DNA from: Geodermatophilus siccatus
Lineage (GTDB): Bacteria; Actinomycetota; Actinomycetes; Mycobacteriales; Geodermatophilaceae
Direction of reading: 5' to 3'
NCBI RefSeq assembly: GCF_900103785.1
Contig: NZ_FNHE01000004.1
Location: 62,001-126,000 of the forward strand
DNA: 64,000 nucleotides
This document shows, piece by piece, positions 8,088 through 15,907 of this stretch. Position 1 is the stretch's first letter. Each line of letters opens with the position of its first letter. The notes beneath the pieces are model-generated. The model ran no database searches and was not told the DNA's origin. It saw only the letters and a list, made by a program, of their open reading frames with translations. The translations under genes were made by a program, and so were the position numbers.

Positions 8088-8743
8088 CCCGCGTCGCCGT
8101 CGTCGTCCCGGTGTACCGGAACGCGGCGACGCTGGAGGCGCTGGTCGACCGGCTGGGGACGGCGCTGGCCGGGCGGGACTGGCGGCTGCGGCTGGTGGTC
8201 GACGCGTGTCCTGCCGGCAGTGCCGACGTCGCCCTGCGGCTGGCCGGCCCGCGGGTCGGGGGGACCGTGCTCGAGGTGAACGGCGGGCAGCACGCCGCGC
8301 TGCGGCAGGGCCTGGCCGACGAGCCGGACGCCGACGTGTGGGTGTGCATGGACGCCGACCTGCAGGACCCGCCGGAGGCCGTGCCGCTGCTGCTCGACCG
8401 GCTGGCCGACGGGAACGTCGAGGCGGTGTTCGCCGGCCGGCGCGGGGCGTACGAGTCGTGGGCGCGGCGGGTGACCGGCGGGCTGCACCGCCGGGTGGCC
8501 GCGCGGCTGACCGGCCTGCCGCCGGACGCCGGCGCCTTCCTCGCTCTGGGCCCTGCCGTACGGGCCGCCGTGCTGGCTGCGGACGCCCCCAGCGTGGTGC
8601 TGGCCGTGGGGATGGCCCGGCGGCCGGTGGCCAGCGTGCCGGTCGCGCGGGACGTGCGACCGGAGGGACGCTCGGCGTGGACGGCGCGGGCGCGGCTGCG
8701 GCAGTCGGTGCGCTCGCTGTGGTGGGCGCTGCGTCGGCGGTAG
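8084..8743 (+). CDS. Family 2 glycosyltransferase (DPM1/GtrB-like, short form)
   Basis: A 219-residue GT-A fold enzyme. VAVVVPVYRNAATLEALVD opens the nucleotide-binding region, WVCMDADLQDPPE carries the DxD-like metal/nucleotide motif, and VFAGRRGAYESWARR is typical of polyprenyl-phosphate sugar transferases. It lacks the C-terminal membrane helices of full GtrB proteins, so it is probably soluble or peripherally bound. The GTG at 8084 overlaps the epimerase stop. It is the last gene of the operon behind the IdeR-like box. Confidence 0.85.
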   Translation: MTRVAVVVPVYRNAATLEALVDRLGTALAGRDWRLRLVVDACPAGSADVALRLAGPRVGGTVLEVNGGQHAALRQGLADEPDADVWVCMDADLQDPPEAVPLLLDRLADGNVEAVFAGRRGAYESWARRVTGGLHRRVAARLTGLPPDAGAFLALGPAVRAAVLAADAPSVVLAVGMARRPVASVPVARDVRPEGRSAWTARARLRQSVRSLWWALRRR

Positions 8744-8846
8744 CTCGACCGTGTGCTCCGAGGTCCGTCAAGCTCTCCCATTGTCCTGTGGACAGGCGGC
8801 TGGCCTGGGGATTCGTACTGCGGCGGCGCCCTCGACCGGCTAGACT

Positions 8847-8862
8847 TCGAACACTTGATCGA
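8847..8862 (+). promoter_or_regulatory. lexA box: LexA (SOS) box
   Basis: TCGAACACTTGATCGA matches 11 of 12 defined positions of the actinobacterial SOS box TCGAAC-N4-GTTCGA. A -10-like TAGACT lies at 8841-8846. The box is 16 bases before the HNH gene start, a good position for LexA repression. Confidence 0.7.
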
Positions 8863-8878
8863 TCCGGTGGGAGGTGTC

Positions 8879-10105
8879 GTGGACGAGCTGTTCGCCTCCC
8901 TCGACGCCTTGGCCGCCGAGGACCTGGCACCGCTGTTCGGCCCGGCGCTGCTGGAGCGGCTGGGCCCGCTGCTGGCCGCGCAGAACCGGCTCGCCGCCGA
9001 GGTCGCCCGCACGGTGCGCGCGTGTGAGGTGTCCGGTGCCGCGGAGGTCGACGGGCTCAAGACCATGGGCTCCTGGCTGCGCGGGCACGGCCACCTGGCG
9101 GTCGCGGAGGCCGCCCGGGTGGTGCGCACCGGTCGCGCGCTGGCGCACCTGCCCGCCCTGGCCGCGGCGTGCGCGGCCGGACACGTCACCGGTGAGCAGG
9201 CCGGGCTCATCGCGCGGGTGGCCGAGCCGGAGGCGCTCGCGCTGGCCGCTGGGCAGGGCGTGGAGCTGGCCGTGGTGGACACCGTGCTCACCGGCGTGGC
9301 CCTTACCGCTCCGTGCGCCGACGTGGCCAAGGCGGTGCACCACTACCTGGACCGGCTCGACGCCGACGGCCCGGAGCCCGACCCCACCGAGGGGCGCCGG
9401 CTTGCCCTCACCAAGCACGCCGACGGCAGCATCACCGGCCGCTTCGACCTGGACGTCGTCGGTGGGGAGAGGCTGCAGGCGGCGCTGGAGTCCCTCGTCC
9501 AGGCCGGCCGCTGTGCCGCCGATGAGCGCACACGAGCGCAGCGGCTGGCCGACGCGCTGGTGCAGCTGTGCGACAACCAGCTGGCCGCCGGCAGCCTGCC
9601 GACGCTGCGCGGGCACAAGCCGCAGGTCCTCGTCACGGTCGGCATCGAGGACCTGGTCGACCCGGCCACCGGCCGGGGCGCCGCCGGCCTGGGCTTCGGC
9701 GCGGCCATCTCCGCGGCGCGGGCCCGCTGGCTGGCCTGCGACGGGCAGGTGACCCGCATCGTCATGGGCCCCGGCGGGGTGCCGCTGGAGCACGGCCGCA
9801 CGGTGCGGCTGTTCCCCGCCCACGTGCGCCGCGCCGCGGAGGTGCGCGACGGCGGCTGCGTGTTCGCCGGCTGCGCGGCGCCCACCTGGTGGTGCGACGT
9901 CCACCACCTGCTGGCCTGGATCGACGGCGGCGCGACCGACCTGGCCAACGCCGCGCTGCTGTGCGAGCGGCACCACACCAAGGTCCACCACGGCTTCCGC
10001 GTCGAGCGCCGACCCGACGGGCGATGGCGCACCCGGCGCCCCGACGGCACCGAGATCCGCACCGGCCCGGGCCGCACCGGACCACCCCTGGCCACCGCCG
10101 CCTGA
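8879..10105 (+). CDS. DUF222 domain HNH endonuclease (13E12-repeat type)
   Basis: A 408-residue protein. The N-terminal DUF222 region covers roughly residues 20-290. The C-terminal HNH nuclease begins at CVFAGC, followed by WWCDVHHLLAWIDGG (the HH pair), NAALLCERHHTKVHHG and the trailing FRVERRPDGRW. All metal- and DNA-binding Cys/His positions are present, so it should be active. The GTG at 8879 was chosen because GGGAGG lies at 8869-8874; longer upstream starts would cover the LexA box. Such genes are multi-copy in many actinobacteria and some mycobacterial relatives are DNA-damage induced. Function remains unclear. Confidence 0.9.
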   Translation: MDELFASLDALAAEDLAPLFGPALLERLGPLLAAQNRLAAEVARTVRACEVSGAAEVDGLKTMGSWLRGHGHLAVAEAARVVRTGRALAHLPALAAACAAGHVTGEQAGLIARVAEPEALALAAGQGVELAVVDTVLTGVALTAPCADVAKAVHHYLDRLDADGPEPDPTEGRRLALTKHADGSITGRFDLDVVGGERLQAALESLVQAGRCAADERTRAQRLADALVQLCDNQLAAGSLPTLRGHKPQVLVTVGIEDLVDPATGRGAAGLGFGAAISAARARWLACDGQVTRIVMGPGGVPLEHGRTVRLFPAHVRRAAEVRDGGCVFAGCAAPTWWCDVHHLLAWIDGGATDLANAALLCERHHTKVHHGFRVERRPDGRWRTRRPDGTEIRTGPGRTGPPLATAA

Positions 10106-10120
10106 CCCCACACCCGCCGC

Positions 10121-10172
10121 AGCCGGCAGCCGACCGACGCCCACCTCCGGGGGCACCGGCCGGCTGCCGGCT
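10121..10172. terminator. Bidirectional hairpin between convergent genes
   Basis: AGCCGGCAGCCG at 10121-10132 pairs exactly with CGGCTGCCGGCT at 10161-10172 across a 28-base loop. It sits between the convergent HNH and PheRS-like genes. There is no T-tract, as is common in such genomes. Confidence 0.45.
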
Positions 10173-10206
10173 ACCCGCGCGTCGGCACCGGCGAGGAGCG
10201 AGCGTC

Positions 10207-11349
10207 TCAGCGTGTGGCCCACTCGCCATGTGGTCCGCGGTGGACGGCCGCGTAGACCTGGTCGCGCAGCTCGTTGGCGCGCTGGTCGGTCAAGGTCCCC
10301 GACAAGGGACGCAGCACCAGCCGCAGCAGCACGTTGACCTGGTCCTGACGCAGCCCCAGTCGCCGGCGAGCGGCATCGGGCAGGTCGGCGTATCCGGTGC
10401 TGGACACAACGGTCACCGCCTCGAGGTCCTCGACCGCCGGGCCGAGCGCGGTGCGGACGGCGTCCCCGAGCAGCTCGGCGTCCACCGGGGCGTCGGCGAC
10501 GATGGACAGGTCCCGGCGCACGGACGGCTGCGACGACACCGGCCGCCACGGACGCAGGTCGAGCAGCTGTGCCGCGATGCGCGGCTCGGTCGAGCGCAGC
10601 ACGCGGATGTCCGGGATGCCCTTGCGGACCATGAGCGCCCGGTCCAGCCCCATGCCCAGCGCCAGGCCGGTGTACCGGTCGGGGGCCAGACCGGCGCCGG
10701 CGAGCACGTGCTCGGCGGCCAGTCCGCACTCGGCCAGCTCCACCCACCCCGAGGCGGTGCACACGTCGACCTGCAGGCCGCTCGCGGTGTAGGGGTGCTG
10801 GGCAGGTGACGTGCGCCAGCGTGCCCCCGGCAGCACGGCGCCGACGACCAGCTCGACCATCTGCTCGAGGTCGTCGGCGTCGAGCCGCCGGCCGGCGGAC
10901 CCGGTCGTGGTGATGCGCCACAGGTCCACCTGGTGCGGTGTGCCCACGTGCAGCCGGTCGATGCTGTCCCGGCGGTAGCACACGCCGGGGAGCGCCAGGA
11001 GCACGTCGACATCGGCCTCGACGGCGGCGGTGCGGGCGAGCGCGCGGAGTGCGGGTGGGACGCCTGCGGTGGTGTGGCTGCGCAGCATCACGGTCTCGGC
11101 GGCGTAGCGGCTGTACCGGGCGTCCCGGGTGACGTCGGCGGCCGCGTAGCCCAGGCGGTCGTAGTTGTCCTCCACGCTCACCAGCGGCCGGCGCCGCTGC
11201 ACGTCCAGGCTGCAGGACCAGGTACTGGTCAGGGCGGCGAGCACGTCGTCGAGCAGCGGCTGCATCGCGTGCGGGCCGCCGGCGGGGTCGGACAGGTCGC
11301 GCAGCTCGAGCGCCACCTCGAGGTCGCGTGGAGACAGCAGGGTGGTCAC
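10207..11349 (-). CDS. PheRS-like class II ligase paralogue (PheS core plus FDX-ACB domain)
   Basis: A 380-residue protein that combines the class II catalytic core of phenylalanyl-tRNA synthetase alpha with a C-terminal ferredoxin-fold anticodon-binding domain normally found on the beta subunit. Motif 2-like YRRDSIDRLH, a GLALGMGLDRALMVRKGI motif 3, and the FDX-ACB start PSVRRDLSIV are visible. The N-terminal coiled-coil of true PheS is missing. The layout resembles single-chain organellar PheRS and the bacterial family known as PheS-related mystery ligase (SrmL). No PheS/PheT pair is adjacent. The GTG at 11349 is preceded by GAAGGGG. It likely adenylates an amino acid; whether the acceptor is tRNA is unknown. 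Confidence 0.8.
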   Translation of the reverse strand: MTTLLSPRDLEVALELRDLSDPAGGPHAMQPLLDDVLAALTSTWSCSLDVQRRRPLVSVEDNYDRLGYAAADVTRDARYSRYAAETVMLRSHTTAGVPPALRALARTAAVEADVDVLLALPGVCYRRDSIDRLHVGTPHQVDLWRITTTGSAGRRLDADDLEQMVELVVGAVLPGARWRTSPAQHPYTASGLQVDVCTASGWVELAECGLAAEHVLAGAGLAPDRYTGLALGMGLDRALMVRKGIPDIRVLRSTEPRIAAQLLDLRPWRPVSSQPSVRRDLSIVADAPVDAELLGDAVRTALGPAVEDLEAVTVVSSTGYADLPDAARRRLGLRQDQVNVLLRLVLRPLSGTLTDQRANELRDQVYAAVHRGPHGEWATR

Positions 11350-11576
11350 GGAAGGCCCCTTCCGGGTCGTCGGCGAGTGGTGGGGGGACACCCCCGGCCG
11401 ACGGCTCCGTCAACGGGCTACCGGCAGACCTCGGTGCCCGCACGGCTGCTCGGCAGCCGGGGGCGGGCAAAGGAGGTCCTGCGCTCGGGCACGGATCGAC
11501 GGTAGCGCCGGCGAGCGACCCCGCCCAACGGATATCGGCGCCACCGGTGGCCGGCCGCCGGCGGAGGTGGACGAGC

Positions 11577-13031
11577 TCAGCGCCCCCAGACCTGCACCAG
11601 CAGGTCGGTCTTCGAGGCGTCGAACGCGTACTCGTCGACCACCCGCAGCCCCGCGGCCCGCAGGACGTCGTCGTCGTCGGTCGAGACCACCTCGCCGCGG
11701 ATCACCCGGCGGACCAGCCAGACCCGGTCCGCGGTCGCCGGGGCGTCGTCCGGTGGCAGCACGACGTCGGGCCGCAGCCGCGGCGCCGCCGTCCGCACGT
11801 AGTGGTCCAGGCCGGTCGCCGAGCGCTGGTCCGCGGCGACGATCGGCTCGCCGGCACGGTGCCGCTCCGCCAGCAGCGCCACCACGTCGTCCGCCCGCTC
11901 CCGCGGCTCGCGCTCGGCCAGCGGCGAGGACGCGACCAGCGAGCACGCCACCAGCAGCCCGGCGACCGGCGCCCGGGCGGCCCGCGGCAGCGTCAGCGCG
12001 CCCACCGCCGCCAGCACACCGAGCCCCAGCAACCCGGCCAGCAGGTAGCGCGGCAGGTACACCGGCCGCACCTGCTCGGCCAGCAGCAGCAGGCCCAGCG
12101 GCACGAGCACCCAGCAGGTGCCGACCACCCGCGCGCCGGCGCCGCGCAGCGCGCGCAGCGCGCCCAGCACCGCCAGCCCGACGGTCAGGCACACCAGCGG
12201 CCGCAGCCCGCCGGCCCAGGCCACGACGGCGAGGTCGGCCAGCGTCCCCTCGGTGTCGCGCAGGTGCACGGCGTTGCGCGCACCGGTCCCGTTGAGCAGG
12301 TTCACCCCGACCAGCCCGGCGACGGGCAGCGCCGCAGCGGCACCGGCGAGCACCACCGGCCACGCCCGCCGCCCGCGCAGCAGCAGCGCCGCGACGACGA
12401 AGGCCGCGAGCACCGTGACCGCGTACCAGTGCGCCAGCCCCATCCCCGCGCCGGCCAGCCCGAACAGCAGCAGCCCCCGCGCCGCCCCCTGCAGCCAGCG
12501 CACCAGCCCCAGCAGCGCCCCGCCGGTCGCCAGCACCGCCAGCCCGTACGGGCGGGCCTCCACCGCCTGCTCGAGCAGCAGCGGGCTCGACGCCAGCACG
12601 ACCCCGGCCAGCACCCCGGTCGCACGCGAGGTCAGCCGGGTCACCGCCCGCGTGACGAGGGCCAGCGCGCCGGCGGTCGCCAGCAGCGACAGCACCCGCA
12701 GCGACGTGTCGCCGCCGATCCCCGGCAACAGCACCCACGTGTGCACCACGAAGTACCAGGGCGCGTTGTACGACGGCGGGACGTCGGCCAGGTAGCTCGT
12801 CGTCCCGCGCCCCTCGACGATCGCCGCGAGGATCTCGGCGTACGGCCGGCGCCCCACCTCGGCGGTGAACAGCTCGTCGAACCACAGACCGTGCCCCGGC
12901 AGCAGCAGCACCGTGCCCAGCAGGACGACGGCCAGCGGTGGCAGCAGCTCGAGCACCGACCAGCCGGCCGGCGGCGACGGCACGCGGACCGACTGCGGCG
13001 GTGCGGACACCCGGTCCGCCGTCGTGCTCAC
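11577..13031 (-). CDS. GT-C type membrane glycosyltransferase (ArnT/GT39-like)
   Basis: A 484-residue multi-spanning protein with about 11 predicted helices. After the first helix, GLWFDELFTAEVGRR carries the acidic DE pair expected as the catalytic site in the first external loop of GT-C polyprenyl-phosphate sugar transferases. VPPSYNAPWYFVVHTW and VEARPYGLAVLATGG are also typical. The C-terminal 110 residues form a soluble domain (VVAADQRSATGLDHYVRT). It probably moves a lipid-linked sugar onto an extracytoplasmic acceptor. The GTG at 13031 was chosen because the conserved region follows; upstream sequence is low-complexity. An imperfect IdeR-like box touches the start. Confidence 0.8.
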   Translation of the reverse strand: MSTTADRVSAPPQSVRVPSPPAGWSVLELLPPLAVVLLGTVLLLPGHGLWFDELFTAEVGRRPYAEILAAIVEGRGTTSYLADVPPSYNAPWYFVVHTWVLLPGIGGDTSLRVLSLLATAGALALVTRAVTRLTSRATGVLAGVVLASSPLLLEQAVEARPYGLAVLATGGALLGLVRWLQGAARGLLLFGLAGAGMGLAHWYAVTVLAAFVVAALLLRGRRAWPVVLAGAAAALPVAGLVGVNLLNGTGARNAVHLRDTEGTLADLAVVAWAGGLRPLVCLTVGLAVLGALRALRGAGARVVGTCWVLVPLGLLLLAEQVRPVYLPRYLLAGLLGLGVLAAVGALTLPRAARAPVAGLLVACSLVASSPLAEREPRERADDVVALLAERHRAGEPIVAADQRSATGLDHYVRTAAPRLRPDVVLPPDDAPATADRVWLVRRVIRGEVVSTDDDDVLRAAGLRVVDEYAFDASKTDLLVQVWGR

Positions 13032-13036
13032 GCCCA

Positions 13037-13055
13037 GCAGGTTAGGCGACCCTTC
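13037..13055 (-). promoter_or_regulatory. Weak IdeR-like box before the membrane glycosyltransferase
   Basis: Read on the minus strand, GAAGGGTCGCCTAACCTGC matches 13 of 19 positions of the DtxR consensus, with a strong right half GCCTAACCT. It lies six bases before the start at 13031. The left half is poor, so this may be chance. Confidence 0.3.
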
Positions 13056-13132
13056 CTCGGCGGCCGGACCTGTCGTCGGCGCGCCGTAGCGTCCGGCCCG
13101 ACGCAGGGACGGGAGCGCAGGGGAGGGGAGAG

Positions 13133-13542
13133 GTGGCAGCAGGTCCCGGGCCGAGCCCGCCGCCGTCGTCGGAGACGGTCGCCCGGCGGTTCCGACGGCA
13201 ACCGCGCCGCGACACCGCGCACGAGCTCGCCGTCCGTCGCCGCCTGCACGCCCGCGGGGTCCGCTACCGATGAAAGGACCCCGTCCTCCCCACCCCTCGC
13301 AAGCTCGGGGCGGTGCCCTGGACGGGGCCGGTGGCGGACCTCGCACGGTGGCCGCCCCGCCGCGGGCGAACGGGGAGTGGTGGGCCGCCAAGCTGGCCGG
13401 CAACGTCGCCCGTGACCGGCGGGCCGACGCGGTGCTGCGCGCCGAGGGCTGGCGGGTGCTCCGCTTCTGGGAGCACGAGGACCCCGACGGGGTCGCCGAC
13501 GCCATCTGCCGGGCGCTCGGCCACCGGTCGGACGAGGAGTGA
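13133..13542 (+). pseudogene. Very-short-patch repair endonuclease (vsr) remnant split by a dispersed repeat
   Basis: The 5' piece, GTG 13133 to TGA 13273, encodes ETVARRFRRQ, RRDTAHELAVRRRLHARG and VRYR, the standard N-terminus of Vsr proteins (the DTxxE region). Immediately after VRYR the dispersed repeat begins and supplies the TGA. The frame then shifts, and the 3' piece up to 13542 encodes PPRANGEWWAAKLAGNV, ARDRRADAVLRAEGWRVLRF and the WEHE end, the standard Vsr C-terminus. About 45-50 central residues are gone, including the catalytic PDLVF and FWHGCP segments. The gene has a good ribosome site (GGGAGGGGAGAG). T:G mismatch nicking cannot be carried out by this product. Confidence 0.82.
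13272..13330 (+). repeat. Dispersed palindromic repeat, copy 3 (inside vsr)
   Basis: GAAAGGACCCCGTCC opens the copy and GGACGGGGCC closes it, and the two arms can pair. It is almost identical to the copy at 60380-60439. The preceding base makes the TGA that ends the vsr 5' piece. Confidence 0.85.
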
Positions 13543-13543
13543 G

Positions 13544-14071
13544 TCAGGCGAGCGGCTCGTCCTGCCGGTTGTGAGCCCTCTTCCAGAGGGGGACGGCGAT
13601 CCACCACCAGACGAGGAACACTGCGATGGCCACCGCGGTGATCCACGCCAGCGTCAGGTCGAAGACCGCGTCGGTCACCAGCAACACCGCGCCGACGATC
13701 GCGACGGCCAGCACGGTCAGCCCGAGGAACGCCGACCGGTTGCTGCGCCGCAGCAGCGCCTCCTTGTCGTGCTGGCGGAACAGCACCCGGTGCTGTGCTG
13801 CCGGCGCGATGAGCAACCCGGTCGCCACCGCGGCGGCCAGCAGGGTCACGAAGTAGACGTCCCGCTGGAAGTCGGTGAACGGGGTGCCCTGCTGCTGGAA
13901 GGGCACGATCAGCAGGAAGGCGAAGAGGAACTGCACTCCCGGCAGCGCCACCCGCAGCTCGTTGAGCAGCTCCATCAGCTCGCGGTCGATCCGCTCCTTG
14001 CGGCTCTCCCCGGGCTCACCCTGCGAGTCGTCGCGCCGCTGAGCCGGTCGCACGTCCGTCACCGTGCTCAC
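13544..14071 (-). CDS. DUF6328 family membrane protein
   Basis: A 175-residue protein. The N-terminal 40 residues are charged (ESRKERIDRELMELLNELRV), followed by four predicted membrane helices starting at LFAFLLIVPFQQQGTPF; the loop AAQHRVLFRQHDKEALL lies between helices two and three. These are hallmarks of the actinobacterial DUF6328 family, whose role is unknown. The GTG at 14071 was chosen because it opens the conserved STVTDVR stretch. The gene ends two bases after the vsr remnant on the other strand. Confidence 0.75.
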   Translation of the reverse strand: MSTVTDVRPAQRRDDSQGEPGESRKERIDRELMELLNELRVALPGVQFLFAFLLIVPFQQQGTPFTDFQRDVYFVTLLAAAVATGLLIAPAAQHRVLFRQHDKEALLRRSNRSAFLGLTVLAVAIVGAVLLVTDAVFDLTLAWITAVAIAVFLVWWWIAVPLWKRAHNRQDEPLA

Positions 14072-14160
14072 CACCCGTCCATCCGCCTGGGCTCGGGATG
14101 GTGCCACGCGGCAGGGCCGGGTACCTGCAGTTCGTTCGCCGAGTACCCCGGGAGGACGAC

Positions 14161-14415
14161 GTGTCGATGTGGACGCCCATGGAGCCCGACCTCGGCCGAG
14201 GGGACGACGGCATCCCCGCGGCCGACCCCGGTTCGGGCGCTCCGCCGACCGCCGACGGCTTCGGCATCGGCGGCGAGGAGCCCGACCGGCCCGAGGAGGC
14301 CGGCACCGAGGACGTCGGCCCGCGGGACGCCGACGCGCACGGGACGGCAGAGGACGGTCCGGACGACGACCCGCCGTTCCGCACCCCCGACCCCGGCGAG
14401 GTCGGACGGAGCTGA
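14161..14415 (+). CDS. Small acidic, probably disordered protein
   Basis: An 84-residue protein that is very rich in Asp, Glu, Gly and Pro with hardly any hydrophobic core, so it is probably disordered. GTG at 14161 lies six bases after GGGAGG; ATG at 14167 is an alternative. I do not recognise a family. The strong ribosome site and the perfect terminator straight after it support that it is expressed. Confidence 0.55.
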   Translation: MSMWTPMEPDLGRGDDGIPAADPGSGAPPTADGFGIGGEEPDRPEEAGTEDVGPRDADAHGTAEDGPDDDPPFRTPDPGEVGRS

Positions 14416-14424
14416 GACACGACG

Positions 14425-14457
14425 AGGCCCGGTGGACCGATCCGGTCCACCGGGCCT
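14425..14457. terminator. Bidirectional terminator
   Basis: A perfect 15-bp stem AGGCCCGGTGGACCG with loop ATC and its exact complement. It sits between the convergent acidic-protein gene and the PGPGW gene and can serve both. Confidence 0.85.
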
Positions 14458-14470
14458 CCTCCGTGCGCGG

Positions 14471-14935
14471 TCAGCCCGTGACGGCTGCCACGGCGCGGTC
14501 CACCAGGTGGTAGTGGCCCACCGCCCAGAAGGCGACACCGGCCGCGACCAGGCCGCCGATGGTCACCGCCGCCGAGCTCACCGGGTGCTGCTTGGCGTGC
14601 GACCAGGTGTCACGGGCCTTGCGCCGGAACGCCACGAAGAACCGCCGCGCCCACTCGAACTCCGTCGACCACACCCACAGACCGATGAGGACCGGCGGGA
14701 TGGTGAGCGGCCCGGGCAGGACGGTCAGTGCCAGGCCGAGCAGGACGAACAGCAGCCCGGCGAAGAACACCCCGACCCGGTAGGCGGTGGCCAGTCCGGG
14801 CTTGCTCCGGACGCGGTCCCGCCACGAGCCGGGCTCCACCGGCCGCGGCTGGCCCAGCCCGTCGGTGCAGTCCGGGCAACGGGTGGCCCCGCCGCCGGCG
14901 TGCGTCCGGTCGTGGGCGTCGAGGGTGCGGGTCAC
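14471..14935 (-). CDS. PGPGW-type transmembrane protein
   Basis: A 154-residue protein. The N-terminal part has two cysteines (RCPDCTDG) that look like half a zinc ribbon. Then come a helix (YRVGVFFAGLLFVLLGL), the segment TVLPGPLTIPPVLIGLWVWS that corresponds to the PGPGW motif region, the charged stretch FEWARRFFVAFRRKARD, and a final helix. Proteins of this family are conserved in actinobacteria but have no known role. The GTG at 14935 is preceded by AGGAG. Confidence 0.7.
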   Translation of the reverse strand: MTRTLDAHDRTHAGGGATRCPDCTDGLGQPRPVEPGSWRDRVRSKPGLATAYRVGVFFAGLLFVLLGLALTVLPGPLTIPPVLIGLWVWSTEFEWARRFFVAFRRKARDTWSHAKQHPVSSAAVTIGGLVAAGVAFWAVGHYHLVDRAVAAVTG

Positions 14936-14975
14936 CGGGACTCCTGGTCGGGCTCGGAGGTGTGGGGGCGGACGG

Positions 14976-15515
14976 TCAGCGCGGAGCGATCCCGCGCGCG
15001 ACCTCGCTGGGCCGCTGCTGCTCACCGGCGTAGGAGCTGATCACCACGAGGGCGCCGGTCAGGGCGGGGATCACCCACTGCAGCTGGTCGAGCTTCGCCT
15101 GCGCGGCGGCGACCTCGGCCCTGGCCCGCTTGCTGGGCTTGGTGCCCGAGCGGGACGGCGTGGCCCCGGCGTCGGAGACGACCCTGCCCAGTGCGCGGCT
15201 GTAGGCGGTGACGCCCAGGGCGGCTGCGGTCAACGCCGTCTTGAGTGCGCTCATCCCGCCCACGCCCTCCTGGTTGGCCACGCGCTGCCGGTTGGCCCGC
15301 AGCTGGCCGACGCTGCCGATCAGGTGGGCACCGATCGCCGCGGCGTTCACCGGCGTCCACCGGTCCCAGCCGGCGTTGGCCACCCGGCCGGTGTCCGAGG
15401 CGCTACCGGCCTCACCGGCCGCGGCGTTGAGCGCGACGGCGTTGGCCAGCGTGCCGCCGAACCAGGCGGAGAGTCCGAGGTCGTGCAGCGAGCGGGACAG
15501 GGTGTTACGCGCCAT
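14976..15515 (-). CDS. Uncharacterised actinobacterial membrane-associated protein
   Basis: A 179-residue protein starting MARNTLSRSLHDLGLSAWFG. Alanine-rich hydrophobic segments occur near residues 15-32 (GGTLANAVALNAAAG), 55-70, 90-105 and 145-160 (WVIPALTGALVVISSYAG), with a charged segment RARAEVAAAQAKLDQLQ before the last. AGGAGG lies nine bases before the ATG, so the start is firm. Conserved unknown proteins of this kind occur across Geodermatophilaceae and related families; no function is known to me. Confidence 0.65.
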   Translation of the reverse strand: MARNTLSRSLHDLGLSAWFGGTLANAVALNAAAGEAGSASDTGRVANAGWDRWTPVNAAAIGAHLIGSVGQLRANRQRVANQEGVGGMSALKTALTAAALGVTAYSRALGRVVSDAGATPSRSGTKPSKRARAEVAAAQAKLDQLQWVIPALTGALVVISSYAGEQQRPSEVARGIAPR

Positions 15516-15597
15516 TGCTGAGCTCCTCCTGGAAGTCTGTGGGTGGAGTCGCTCTACCCCGTCTCGGAGATCCACACTCGATGGCGCGTGATCGTTC

Positions 15598-15867
15598 TCA
15601 GGTGCCGTAGCGCAGCGCCGCCCGCCGGCGCGCCTTGGCCGCCTCCTCCTCGCGGTCCTTGGGCGGCGCGGTGGTGACCAGCGCGGCCAGCAGCCGGGCG
15701 GAGGCCTCGGCGACCTCCGCGACGGCGCGGTCGAAGACCTCCGCGTTGGCCTGCGAGGGCTTCGTCGTCCCGCTGATCTTGCGCACGTACTGCAGCGCGG
15801 CGGCGTGCACCTCGTCGTCGGTGACGGGTGGCTCGAAGTTGGCCAGGGGCCGGATGTTGCGGCACAT
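15598..15867 (-). CDS. DUF2277 family protein
   Basis: An 89-residue protein that begins MCRNIRPLANFEPPVTDDEV and continues AALQYVRKISGTTKPSQAN, the standard DUF2277 sequence. The C-terminus RRRAALRYGT is short and basic. The family is widespread in actinobacteria and proteobacteria and its function is unknown. The conserved N-terminal Met-Cys-Arg-Asn confirms the start. Confidence 0.9.
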   Translation of the reverse strand: MCRNIRPLANFEPPVTDDEVHAAALQYVRKISGTTKPSQANAEVFDRAVAEVAEASARLLAALVTTAPPKDREEEAAKARRRAALRYGT

Positions 15868-15907
15868 GTGCGGGAGCGTAGGAGCGCCCGCTGACGCCCG
15901 GGGAACC

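Noticed and set aside
8840..11470. An 876-residue minus-strand frame crossing the HNH and PheRS-like genes.
   Set aside because: Its sequence has no family likeness, while both underlying genes show clear conserved motifs.
11350..11576. A T-box or other tRNA-sensing leader before the PheRS-like ligase was considered.
   Set aside because: No T-box consensus (GGTGG-ACC), no specifier loop and no terminator/antiterminator pair could be found in these bases.
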